NCBI GenBank assembly: GCA_035506315.1
Contig: DATJPQ010000030.1
Coordinates: 1 to 22,916 of the forward strand
Source: MWDT01 sp035506315
Lineage (GTDB): Bacteria > Verrucomicrobiota > Verrucomicrobiia > Opitutales > Opitutaceae
Direction of reading: 5' to 3'
Length of the DNA stretch: 22,916 nucleotides
The position numbers and the translations under genes are program-made. The notes under the pieces are model-generated. The model saw only the letters and a program-made list of their open reading frames with translations. It was not told where the DNA came from and ran no database searches. This document shows, piece by piece, positions 6,057 to 14,055 of this stretch (positions are counted from its first letter, which is position 1; each line of letters starts with the position of its first letter).

Positions 6057-7634
6057 ATGCTCTCGCGAAATTTTCTCCGCTCCCTCGGCTTTGGCCTGGT
6101 CCTCTCCCTCGCGGTTGTCGCCGCGTACCGTGCGTCCGCGGCCGAAGCCGCCCCGCCCGCCCTCAAAGTCCGCGAGCCGGCGGTCGCCGGGCTGTTTTAT
6201 CCGAAGGACAAGACTGAACTATCGCGGGCCATCGACGCCTACCTCGCCGCGGCGAAGGACGTACCGCTCGGCGGAGAGCTCAAGGCGCTCGTCTGCCCGC
6301 ACGCCGGTTATGCCTATTCCGGACCCGTGGCCGCCTACGCGTACCGCCAGCTGGTCGGACGCGACTATTCGACGGTCGTGGTGCTGGCGCCGAGCCACTA
6401 TGCCGCGTTGCGGGCCGCCTCGGTCACCGGCGCCAATGTGTTTCGCACGCCGCTTGGCGACGTGCCCATCTCGGAGAAAGCGCGCTCACTGGCAAAACTC
6501 AGCCCGTTTGCGCTCGAACCCAAGGCCTTCGTGCGCCGTCCGGAGTGGTGGCAGCAGGCTTCCTGCCCGGCCCCCGAGCTCGGCGACGACACCGCTGACA
6601 CCTGGGAGCATTCCGACGAGGTCCAGGTGCCGTTCCTCCAGAAAACGCTCAAGAACTTCCAACTGCTGCCCGTCGTCTGCGGCGATATCGACACGGCCAA
6701 AGCCGCGACGGCACTCAGGCAAATCCTCGACGACCGGACGCTGATCGTGGCCAGTTCCGATTTGAGTCACTACGACACCTACACCAACGCCCAAAAACGC
6801 GACCGCCGCACCGTCGAGGCCATCTGCGCCCTCGAGCCGGAGCAAATTGCCCCGGACGACGCCTGCGGAGCGATCCCGATCCAGATCCTCATTTACGTGG
6901 CGAAGCAGCAGGGTTGGAAAACCCGACTGCTCGACTACCGCAACAGCGGCGACACAGCGGGGGACAAATTTCACGGTGTGGTCGGCTATGCGGCGATCGC
7001 GTTCTACGCGCCGACGGCTGCCACCGCCGAAAGCGCCGCGCGGGCGCCCGGCGCCACCTATTCCGCCGAGGAACGCCGTTTTCTGCTGGAGCTGGCGCGC
7101 AAGACCGTGCGCGAGGTCGTCGCCACGGGCCAGCTGCCCACGGTGGACACCGCGGCACTCGCGCCGAAATTCACCGCGAAAAAAGGCTGCTTCGTCACGC
7201 TGACCGAGCGTGGCGCGCTGCGCGGCTGCATCGGGCACATCGTGGCGCAGGAGCCGCTCATCCAGGCCGTCGTCGACAATGCCCGCAACGCCGCGCTCCG
7301 CGATCCGCGCTTTTCCGCGGTGACGGCCGACGAAGTGGCCCAGCTCGAAATCGAGATCAGCGTGCTCACCGAGCCCCTGCCGCTGTTCTTCAGTTCGCCC
7401 AAGGATCTCCTGCAAAAACTCCAGCCCGGCAAAGACGGCGTGGTGCTGCAGATCGGCGGCCGCGGGGCGACCTACCTGCCGCAGGTGTGGGAGCAAATCC
7501 CCGACAAGGTGGAATTTCTCAACAGCCTCGCCGAAAAGGCCGGCTGCGAAGCCTCGGACTGGCGCGGTTCAGGGGTGAGCGTGTCGATCTACCACGTGGA
7601 GTCGTTCAAGGAATCGGACGCTGGCAACCGCTGA
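6057..7634 (+). CDS. Exported Memo-AMMECR1 fusion (AmmeMemoRadiSam proteins B and A)
   Basis: A 525-residue protein with three parts. Residues 1-29 are a signal peptide (GFGLVLSLAVVAAYRASA). Residues 35-318 are a Memo domain, related to class III extradiol dioxygenases, with candidate metal ligands H82 (CPHAGYAYSGP), H114 (LAPSHYAAL) and the conserved cysteine C270, plus SSDLSHY at 233-239. Residues 336-517 are an AMMECR1 domain with its signature LRGCIGHI at 388-395. In many prokaryotes these two domains are encoded beside a radical SAM enzyme (the AmmeMemoRadiSam system, function unknown). No radical SAM gene is in this window. The signal peptide is notable because Memo and AMMECR1 proteins are usually cytoplasmic. 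ATG 6057 has a strong AGGAGG at 6047-6052 with short spacing. It converges on the TMTC-like gene 47 bp away. Confidence 0.93.
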   Translation: MLSRNFLRSLGFGLVLSLAVVAAYRASAAEAAPPALKVREPAVAGLFYPKDKTELSRAIDAYLAAAKDVPLGGELKALVCPHAGYAYSGPVAAYAYRQLVGRDYSTVVVLAPSHYAALRAASVTGANVFRTPLGDVPISEKARSLAKLSPFALEPKAFVRRPEWWQQASCPAPELGDDTADTWEHSDEVQVPFLQKTLKNFQLLPVVCGDIDTAKAATALRQILDDRTLIVASSDLSHYDTYTNAQKRDRRTVEAICALEPEQIAPDDACGAIPIQILIYVAKQQGWKTRLLDYRNSGDTAGDKFHGVVGYAAIAFYAPTAATAESAARAPGATYSAEERRFLLELARKTVREVVATGQLPTVDTAALAPKFTAKKGCFVTLTERGALRGCIGHIVAQEPLIQAVVDNARNAALRDPRFSAVTADEVAQLEIEISVLTEPLPLFFSSPKDLLQKLQPGKDGVVLQIGGRGATYLPQVWEQIPDKVEFLNSLAEKAGCEASDWRGSGVSVSIYHVESFKESDAGNR

Positions 7635-7681
7635 TTCGCGCCAATAAATTCCGGGTAATCTGCGGAGAGGCCCGGGGCGGT

Positions 7682-9967
7682 TCACGGCTGGCGCATCGCC
7701 TTCATCTTTTCGAGATTGTCGTGAACCGCCGTGGCCGCCGGGTTGAGACGGGCAGCAATCTCCAGTTGACCGATCGCGGCCTCCCATCGCCCGGTTCCGG
7801 CATACTGCACGGCGAGATTGTTGCGCGCATCGACATAATCCGGCTTGAGCCGCACGGCCTCCTCATAGTGGGCGATTGCATCGGGAATACGCCCGGGCAT
7901 CTGTGCCAGGACATTGGCGAGGTGGTTGTGCGCCTCGGCTGAGTCCGGCTTGAGGCGTACGGCTGCTTCGCCGTGCACGATGGCGTCGGGCAGACGACCG
8001 GGGACTTTCGCCAGCGCCACGGAGAGGTTGTAGCGATCCTCGAAAGAATCGGGGCCAAGGCGCACGGCAGTTTCGAAGTGCGCGACGGCGTCGGCCAGCC
8101 GGCCGGGCATTTTTGCCAGGGCAAGGGCGAGATTACGGTGCGCCCCGGCAAAGTCCGGCTTGAGGCGCGCAGCCGTTTCGTAGTGCGCGATGGCTTCGGG
8201 CATCCGGCCGGGCATTTTCGCGAGGATCACGGCGAGATTATAGTGGGTCTCGGCCCAATCCGGCCTGAGTCGCAATGCCTCTGCAAATTGCGCCACGGCC
8301 TCGGGCAACCATCCGGGCAGCTGCGCCAGGGTCAGGCCGTAGTTGTTATGCGCACTGGCATCGGTAGGTTTGGCCTGCAGGGCCGCTTCGTAGTGGGCCA
8401 TGGCCTCGGGCAGCCGTCCGGGCATTTTCGCCAGCACCATGGCCAGGTTGTTATGCGCCTCGGCGTAATTGGGATTGACGCGCAACGCTTGTTCGTAGTG
8501 CGCGATGGCGTCCGGAAACCGGCCGGGCATCCGTGCCAGTGTTATGCCGAGGGTGCAATGTCCGCGGGAAGTGAGGGGATGCCGGGCCACGGTGTCTTCC
8601 CATATGCTCAACTCACTGCGATAATCGTGGTTCCGATGAACGGTCAGCGCGCCGAGTCCGATCGCCCCGATGCCGAGGATCACGAAGGCGCGGCGCCGAA
8701 CGAGCGCGTAACTGCCGAGCGTCACGAGCACGATCACCGCGGCCAACGGCAAGTACATCCGGCTTTCGGCCATGGGTTGGTCCGCGATCGGCACGATCGT
8801 CGAGGTGGGCGCCAGGATCAGAAAGAACCAGCCGCCGAGAAATCCCGCCCCCGGCCACTGGCGCCAGGCGAGCACGACTCCGACCACTATTGCCGTTACG
8901 GCCAGCGCATACGGCGCCACGGTCAGAGGGTCCGTCACAAAAATTTCGCAGCCATAATCGAACACCAACGGATACGGCCAAAACGCGAGCCGCAGGTAAT
9001 CCGTAACCACCCGCAGTTCGGTAATCGCATAGGCCGGCCAGCTTACGCCTGCCTGAAACCCCACGCCGATGGCCGTCAGCGACGAATGGTGCATGAGAAA
9101 ACCGAGCCACAACCAGGCCGCGGCCAGACTGGCGTAGTACCAACGTCGACCCGCCCACGCGGACCGAAACGAACTGCTGACGAACGCCCGGTCATAAAGC
9201 AGCACCAGCACCGGTGCAGTGACCATGCTCTGCTTGGTGGCCATTCCGCAGAAACAGGCAGCCACGGAGAGCATGAGCCAACCATTGCGGGCATACCCTC
9301 CAAATTTTGAATCCGGAGTTTTTACCGAAGGTAACGGAGATAACAAAGAACCATGCGCCTTCTCCGGCACTTCGTTTCCTCCGTTGCCTCCTGTTAAACC
9401 TGACTGAACTGACCGAATGAAGCAGTAAAGCGTCAGCAGGTAGAACAGCCCCATCAGCGACTCGGCCCGCTGGCTGATGTAGGTCACGGCCTCCGTTTGC
9501 AGCGGATGCAATTCCCACAGCAGGGCGGCGAACGCGGCCAAGGGCAAAGCCACATCGCCATAGCGGGGGCGCAGACCGGGCAAAAGCAGTGTGCGCCGCA
9601 CCATTCCCAGCAGGACGAGCCCGGCACAGATGTGGATGAGCAGATTGACCGCATGGTATCCGCGCACGGACAAGCCTCCCCCCGCGTAATTCAATGCCAA
9701 CGAAAGGTTGAGCAGCGGCCGGGCGGAGGTCAGCGACGTTGCCGGCGGCGTCAAAATATCACCGATTTGTCCGAGTTGGCGGATGGACGGATTGTCGCCG
9801 ATCGCCCTCGAGTCATCCAACAGCAAGGGAACGTTGAAGCTGTTCCAGTATACCCCGAGCGCCGCGAGCATCAGGATGGCGGCAACCGCCAGTACGCGCC
9901 CGCTGTCCACCGCACCGGGAACGCCGATGACGATAGTGGGGTCGGGGTCACGACTCATGGGGCACAT
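7682..9967 (-). CDS. TMTC-like membrane protein with TPR repeats
   Basis: A 761-residue inner-membrane protein. Residues about 25-445 carry around ten hydrophobic segments. The first outer loop has LLLDDSRAIGDNPSI (48-62), with the acidic pair D51/D52 that in the TMTC and PMT families sits at the presumed glycosyl-transfer site. TELRVVTDYLRLAFWP (316-331) matches the DUF1736 region of TMTC proteins. Residues 464-742 are eight TPR units: seven of 35 residues with an MPGR turn and a final canonical 34-residue unit. Eukaryotic TMTCs are O-mannosyltransferases; bacterial members are mostly uncharacterised, so a protein glycosylation role is inference. Residues about 190-226 come from a palindromic repeat inserted in frame. 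The start could be ATG 9967 or ATG 9958; neither has a clear ribosome site. Confidence 0.88.
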   Translation of the reverse strand: MCPMSRDPDPTIVIGVPGAVDSGRVLAVAAILMLAALGVYWNSFNVPLLLDDSRAIGDNPSIRQLGQIGDILTPPATSLTSARPLLNLSLALNYAGGGLSVRGYHAVNLLIHICAGLVLLGMVRRTLLLPGLRPRYGDVALPLAAFAALLWELHPLQTEAVTYISQRAESLMGLFYLLTLYCFIRSVQSGLTGGNGGNEVPEKAHGSLLSPLPSVKTPDSKFGGYARNGWLMLSVAACFCGMATKQSMVTAPVLVLLYDRAFVSSSFRSAWAGRRWYYASLAAAWLWLGFLMHHSSLTAIGVGFQAGVSWPAYAITELRVVTDYLRLAFWPYPLVFDYGCEIFVTDPLTVAPYALAVTAIVVGVVLAWRQWPGAGFLGGWFFLILAPTSTIVPIADQPMAESRMYLPLAAVIVLVTLGSYALVRRRAFVILGIGAIGLGALTVHRNHDYRSELSIWEDTVARHPLTSRGHCTLGITLARMPGRFPDAIAHYEQALRVNPNYAEAHNNLAMVLAKMPGRLPEAMAHYEAALQAKPTDASAHNNYGLTLAQLPGWLPEAVAQFAEALRLRPDWAETHYNLAVILAKMPGRMPEAIAHYETAARLKPDFAGAHRNLALALAKMPGRLADAVAHFETAVRLGPDSFEDRYNLSVALAKVPGRLPDAIVHGEAAVRLKPDSAEAHNHLANVLAQMPGRIPDAIAHYEEAVRLKPDYVDARNNLAVQYAGTGRWEAAIGQLEIAARLNPAATAVHDNLEKMKAMRQP
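7742..8578 (-). repeat. 105-bp tandem coding repeat (TPR units)
   Basis: Seven 35-residue TPR units (protein residues 464-708), each encoded by 105 bp, plus a last 34-residue unit (709-742). The consensus centres on AHNNLAxxLAKMPGRLPDAIAHYExAxRLKPD. The DNA is similar between units, most clearly around the MPGR codons, suggesting expansion by duplication or gene conversion. It is protein-coding, not a CRISPR array: the units are contiguous, without spacers. Confidence 0.9.
9305..9400. repeat. Palindromic dispersed element inside the TMTC-like gene
   Basis: Arms at 9327-9348 (GAAGGTAACGGAGATAACAA...) and 9370-9391 are inverted repeats, matching at 17 of 22 positions, around a 21-base centre. 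The stretch from about 9301 to 9400 is clearly richer in A+T than the flanking coding DNA. Similar AACGGAG/AACGAAG palindromes are known as dispersed intergenic repeats in GC-rich bacteria. Here it is read in frame and encodes a hydrophilic loop (about residues 190-226, GLTGGNGGNEVPEKAH and onward) between two membrane segments. Confidence 0.75.
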
Positions 9968-10324
9968 GCTGGTCTGCGCTCAATTGGTGGCAAAGCCGAT
10001 TTCCTGACGCAACCGGTAGATTAGCCCCAAGGAATCGTTCAGGGAGCCGGACGAAAAAGCCCGGATTCACGCCGATTGCGCCGCTCCGGAATGCTGCTCC
10101 GGAATGTAGGAGCCGACGTCAGGAGGCTGCAGCACCCGCAGAATCTTGTTTTCCGAACATACTTTCTCGTCACAAAGGGCACGGAGTTCGAAGGAGATCA
10201 CAGAGGCAGCTGCATTCCTCTGTGACCTCGACTCAAATCTCTGTGCACTCCGTGTCTCAACTCCGTTGCTTTGGCTGCGGCTCCGTCGCGCGACGAATCC
10301 CATATCCAAAGGCATTTTCCAAGA
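9968..10324. repeat. Repeat-filled intergenic region (357 bp)
   Basis: No gene is seen here. Three kinds of repeat are present. GCTCCGGAATG is directly repeated at 10083-10093 and 10096-10106. TGTAGGAGCCGACGTCAGGAGGCTGCA (10105-10131) is an imperfect palindrome around GACGTC, starting with the same GTAGGAGC core as the hairpin at 22635. CACGGAG (10180-10186) with CTCCGTG (10248-10254), and TCACAGAGG (10198-10206) with CCTCTGTGA (10217-10225), form nested inverted repeats of the common CACAGAG/CACGGAG dispersed type. A frame at 10146-10409 (+) is repeat-derived and not believed. The region follows the lipoprotein gene and precedes the TMTC-like gene, so it should hold the promoter of the latter; none can be assigned. 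Confidence 0.6.
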
Positions 10325-10963
10325 TCACTTCTTCTCCGGTAGCGCGGCGGCTATTTCCTGGCCGAGCGCGGCCACGTCGTCGCTCAGGGCGCGGACCAGC
10401 GCGGCGTAGTCCCGGCCATCCCAGGCCACATCGGGCAGCGTGATCGTCTTGCGCACGACCACCGCGGGGTTCGTGCCGGCGGAGGTGATCTCCAGCGTCG
10501 CCACGAAACGTGCCACCGTGTTTCCCCCCGCTTGCACGCCTTCACAGCGCACGATGCCGATCGCGAGGTCGAAATCGCGCTCCTGGTCGAACGGGAAGGG
10601 CGCGGCGTAGACCCGGCCCGTTTTCGCGTCGGCCAACAGGCAGGTGCGCAATGCCCGGGCGATGCTCGCCTCCAGCGGTTCGGCCCAGCGGGCGTACTCG
10701 TTGTATACGAGTTCGTTTTCGCCCCGGCGCAGGACGATCAGATCTTTCTTCAGATAGGGCGCGACGTCCACCGGTTTGAGACCCAGCCGCAGCGTGCCGC
10801 TGGTTGGGCGCGCGACCTGATTGTCCAGCGCCGGGCTGGCCAGTGCATAGTACCGCGTCGAATCGGCCTGCGGCGGCGGGATGACATTGCAGCCGGCGAC
10901 CAGGAGCAGGCAGACGGCGGACGACAGCAAACGGCAGCGGAAACTCGGCAGGGAGGCATTCAT
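10325..10963 (-). CDS. PqiC-like ABC transport auxiliary lipoprotein
   Basis: A 212-residue lipoprotein, last gene of the Mla-type operon. The signal peptide ends in a lipobox (LLVAGC, lipidated C25). The mature part matches the ABC_trans_aux (DUF330, PqiC) family: RYYALASPALDN near the N-terminus, LRLGLKPVDVAPYL as the first strand, and VYNEYARWAEPLEASIARAL (about 86-105), the most conserved block. In E. coli PqiC is an outer-membrane lipoprotein of the PqiABC MCE system. Here it would sit in the outer membrane or periplasm and help move phospholipids with the MCE protein encoded just upstream (34-bp gap). Family assignment is firm; localisation is inferred. It has no clear ribosome site. 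Confidence 0.88.
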   Translation of the reverse strand: MNASLPSFRCRLLSSAVCLLLVAGCNVIPPPQADSTRYYALASPALDNQVARPTSGTLRLGLKPVDVAPYLKKDLIVLRRGENELVYNEYARWAEPLEASIARALRTCLLADAKTGRVYAAPFPFDQERDFDLAIGIVRCEGVQAGGNTVARFVATLEITSAGTNPAVVVRKTITLPDVAWDGRDYAALVRALSDDVAALGQEIAAALPEKK

Positions 10964-10997
10964 TTTTCGTTGTTTTCGAGGGTGGCGTGGTTGTCTC

Positions 10998-11999
10998 TTA
11001 CTGCGGTGGTTTGCGGCCGGAGATCAACGCGGTCGGGTTGCGCTCAAGGAAATCCGCCAGGCGCTGCACGGCGTCGGCGGCGGCGGCGAGCCGGGTGAAC
11101 GCCTGGTCCGCGTCGGCGCCGAGGTTCTGCTGGGCATTGACGAACCGGCGCAGCGTGAGGGCCGATTCGTTGAACGACTCCAGCGTGCGCTTCGCCTCGG
11201 CCAGGGTGTCGCCAAACTTGGCGCCCGCGGGATCGATCTGCGCATCGAGCCTGGCGAGTACCCCGCGCAGATCGGCGACAGCGGCGTCGAGGTGGACAAA
11301 CGCCTGTTTGAACTCGGGCGAGGTGGCGAGAGCGTTCACCGACTGCCCGGCCTTGGTCCATTCGGCGAGGAGACCCTTGACCTCGATCGTGTTGACCTGC
11401 TTGCGCGTGTCGACGAGCAGCCCCTTCAGCTCCTTGGAAAGCCCGGCGAAATCCACTTTCCGCAGATCGGAGAGAATCACCGTGAGGCTGGCCTGGTATT
11501 CCGAGATGGCCGAGGGCACGGCCGGCACGATGGCGTATTTCGCCTCCGGTGCTTTCGGATCCGGGGGATATTCGTGGGGATTGTAGAAATCGAGCTCCAC
11601 AAACAGCATCCCCGTGGCCAGGCCCACGACGCCGAGTTGCGCCCGCAGCCCGTGATCGATGAGTTTTTGCAGCACGTCGCGATTGGACACGTCGACATTG
11701 GTACCATCGCGATCGGTGATGACGTTGCGGCTGAGTTCGCAGGCGACCGCCACCATCGACTGGTTTTGCGCAGCATCGTAGCGCACGTTGAGGTCGACCA
11801 CGCGGCCCACCCGCACGCCGCGCAGTTTCACCGGCGAGCCCAGATCGAGGCCGTGGATCGATTCGTTGAAATAGACGACGAACCGCTGCGGCCGGGAGAA
11901 GAAGTTCACGTCGCCGAAGGAGATCAGCGCCACGAAGCCCAGCACGAACGCGCCGATGACAAACAGGCCGATGATGGTGGGACTAACCTTGGTTTTCAT
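10998..11999 (-). CDS. mlaD: MlaD-like MCE substrate-binding protein
   Basis: A 333-residue protein anchored by one N-terminal membrane segment (about residues 9-28, IIGLFVIGAFVLGFVALISF), with the rest in the periplasm. The MCE domain spans about 38-138: VVYFNESIHGLDLGSPVKLRG, VGRV, and the loop VGLATGMLFVELDF. MCE domains form hexameric rings that carry phospholipids between membranes. After it comes a long region (about 175-325) rich in predicted helix (LSDLRKVDFAGLSKELKGLL, LDAQIDPAGAKFGDTLAEAKR) that in PqiB/LetB-like and larger MlaD proteins forms a helical barrel or tube; it is longer than E. coli MlaD (183 residues). It lies 55 bp after mlaF in the operon. Confidence 0.93.
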   Translation of the reverse strand: MKTKVSPTIIGLFVIGAFVLGFVALISFGDVNFFSRPQRFVVYFNESIHGLDLGSPVKLRGVRVGRVVDLNVRYDAAQNQSMVAVACELSRNVITDRDGTNVDVSNRDVLQKLIDHGLRAQLGVVGLATGMLFVELDFYNPHEYPPDPKAPEAKYAIVPAVPSAISEYQASLTVILSDLRKVDFAGLSKELKGLLVDTRKQVNTIEVKGLLAEWTKAGQSVNALATSPEFKQAFVHLDAAVADLRGVLARLDAQIDPAGAKFGDTLAEAKRTLESFNESALTLRRFVNAQQNLGADADQAFTRLAAAADAVQRLADFLERNPTALISGRKPPQ

Positions 12000-12054
12000 G
12001 GGCGGGCGCTCCTATGTGCATTTTGGGCTTGGACCGGAATGACAAAACAAAAGT

Positions 12055-12834
12055 TCAGGCGGATGAGGCGGACGATTCGCCGCGGCGGAGAAACTCGGTC
12101 ACGCGCGGGTCGCCGCTTTCGCGGGCGAGGCGGCGCGGATCGCCCTCGGCGATGATCCCCTGCTCGCCGCGGTCGAGCAGGATCACGCGATCGGCCAGGC
12201 TGAAGATCGAGGCGAGTTCGTGCGAAACGACGACGCACGTCGTGCCGAAGTTGTCGCGCACCTGGCGGATGAGCTCATCCAGCTTGCGGGAGGTGATGGG
12301 ATCGAGGCCGGCCGACGGCTCGTCGAAAAACACGATGGCCGGATCGAGCGCCAGGGCGCGGGCCAGTCCGGCGCGCTTGCGCATGCCGCCGCTGAGTTCC
12401 GCCGGATAATAATCTTCGAAGCCCGTCAACCCCACCTGGGCGAGCTTGAGGGTCGCGACCTCCTCGCGTTCGCGCTTGGAGAGGTCGGTGTGCAGCTCCA
12501 GCGGCAGCGCGACATTCTCGCGGATGGAGAGTGAGGTCCACAAGGCGCCGCTCTGGTAGAGGATGCCGAAAGTCTTGAGCAGCTCGCGCCGCGACCGGAC
12601 ATCCTGATCGTCGAAGCGCTGGCCGAAGAAGCGGACTTCGCCCTGCGTGGGCCGGTTCAGCCCGACGATGTGCCGCAACAGGGTGCTTTTGCCGCAGCCG
12701 CTGCCGCCGATGACGAAGAAGAGTTCGCCGCGGGGCACCGCGAACGTGATGCTCTTGAGCACGACCGTACCGTCGTAGCCGCACTCCAGGGCGGAGACTT
12801 CGATGGCGGGAGAACTGGCGGATGTTTCGCTCAT
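12055..12834 (-). CDS. mlaF: MlaF-like ABC transporter ATPase
   Basis: A 259-residue cytoplasmic ATPase that should power the MlaE permease. It has the Walker A GGSGCGKST (43-51), the Q-loop ILYQSGALW (Q94), the signature LSGGMRKRAGLARAL (147-161), Walker B VFFDEPSAGLDP (168-179) and the switch histidine VVVSHE (H205). The LYQSGALWTSLSIRENV and SGGMRKRAGLARA patterns are typical of the MlaF/Ttg2A group. ATG 12834 is chosen over the ATG at 12879 because it lies 4 bp past the mlaE stop and starts the normal N-terminus; the longer version would run back into mlaE. Confidence 0.95.
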   Translation of the reverse strand: MSETSASSPAIEVSALECGYDGTVVLKSITFAVPRGELFFVIGGSGCGKSTLLRHIVGLNRPTQGEVRFFGQRFDDQDVRSRRELLKTFGILYQSGALWTSLSIRENVALPLELHTDLSKREREEVATLKLAQVGLTGFEDYYPAELSGGMRKRAGLARALALDPAIVFFDEPSAGLDPITSRKLDELIRQVRDNFGTTCVVVSHELASIFSLADRVILLDRGEQGIIAEGDPRRLARESGDPRVTEFLRRGESSASSA

Positions 12835-12838
12835 GGTT

Positions 12839-13978
12839 TCACCACCCAAGGATGTGGAACACCACGGCGAAGAGCGCATCCGCGATGATCATCAGCAGAA
12901 TCGCCGTCACGACGGCCGAGGTGGCGGCCCGGCCCACGCCGGCGGCGCTGCGATCGGCCTGCATGCCGCGCATGCAGCCCGACAGGCCGATGATGAGGCC
13001 AAAGGTGACCGCCTTGATCAGACCCGTGGCAATATCGGACAGATCGACGATCGTGAGCATCTCCACCCAGTACGCGGTGGGAGGAATATCGAGTATGGTC
13101 CTGGCGATCGCCATGCCGCCAAGGATGCCGAGGCAGTTGGCGTAGAGCGCCAGCAGCGGTGTCATCACGGCGAGCGCGACGACGCGCGGTACCACGAGGA
13201 AGTCCACCGGCGAGACGCCGAGCGTGGCGAGCGCGTCGATCTCCTCGTTGGCCTTCATGTTGCCGATCTGGGCCGCGTAGGCGGCGCCGGTGCGGCCGGC
13301 CAGCACGACGGCGGTCATCACCGCGCCCATTTCGCGCGCCGTGCTCAGTCCGACGAGGTCGGCCACCCAGATATCGCCGCCAAACAGCCGCAGGATGATC
13401 GCGCCGGTGTAGGCGAGAGTCACGCCGACGAGGAAACTGGTCAGGCTCACGATGGGCAACGCCATGGCGCCGCATTGCTGCATCTCGGCCACGCAATCGC
13501 GCCAGCGAAAGCGCCGCGGCTGGCGGGCCAGGGCTGCGGCACTCAGGATGAACTCGCCCATAAAGTGCGCGAACCCCCGGACTTCCTGCCACAGGCCCTG
13601 CGCCGTCACCCCGACCACCGACAGAAAATTCGCCGAACGGTCGAAAGGCACGCTGGTGCCCTGCGCCACCTCGAACTGGGCGAGGAGCGTCCGCACCTGC
13701 TCCGGAAAAGCCGTGATGTCGCAGAACACGCCGGCCACCCGGCACCACTGCTGCGCCTCATGGAGAAAGAGCAGGAGAGAGCTGTCCCAGGCGGCCAGGT
13801 CCTCCGGCAGGAGACGCACGCGTTGTGGCGATTGTGCCCCCAGCACTTTTACCCAGTGCGGCCGCGTGCCCGTGATCCGCCAGTGGCCGGACAGCGTCAA
13901 TACGAGTCCGTCGCCGTCGGTGCGGGCCGACACTTGCGCGGCACTGGTTTCCGGGCTGGCGGACATCGCAAGTACCAT
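12839..13978 (-). CDS. mlaE: MlaB-MlaE fusion permease
   Basis: A 379-residue protein joining two Mla subunits. Residues about 15-115 form a STAS-like domain related to MlaB: LVLTLSGHWRITG, then LAAWDSSLLLFLHEAQQWC (62-79), with the WDSS motif where MlaB/STAS proteins carry a functional serine or threonine. Residues about 130-379 form the MlaE permease: ALPIVSLTSFLVGVTLAYTG, the conserved AREMGAVMTAVVLAGRTGAAYAAQIG stretch (215-240), NEEIDAL (244-250), and three further membrane segments. In E. coli MlaB is a separate protein. It is the first gene of the operon, followed by mlaF 4 bp later. The start is ATG 13978, or ATG 13966 inside it; neither has a clear ribosome site. Confidence 0.93.
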   Translation of the reverse strand: MVLAMSASPETSAAQVSARTDGDGLVLTLSGHWRITGTRPHWVKVLGAQSPQRVRLLPEDLAAWDSSLLLFLHEAQQWCRVAGVFCDITAFPEQVRTLLAQFEVAQGTSVPFDRSANFLSVVGVTAQGLWQEVRGFAHFMGEFILSAAALARQPRRFRWRDCVAEMQQCGAMALPIVSLTSFLVGVTLAYTGAIILRLFGGDIWVADLVGLSTAREMGAVMTAVVLAGRTGAAYAAQIGNMKANEEIDALATLGVSPVDFLVVPRVVALAVMTPLLALYANCLGILGGMAIARTILDIPPTAYWVEMLTIVDLSDIATGLIKAVTFGLIIGLSGCMRGMQADRSAAGVGRAATSAVVTAILLMIIADALFAVVFHILGW

Positions 13979-14055
13979 CGACTTCTAACGCCCGCTCCGC
14001 AAAACCAAATTTCGATGGCCTCGCGGGGGCGGCGGCGTTTGCATCGCGGTCTTCC

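Noticed and set aside
7742..8578. Regular 105-bp repeats, considered as a CRISPR array
   Set aside because: The units are contiguous, translate as TPR motifs and have no unique spacers.
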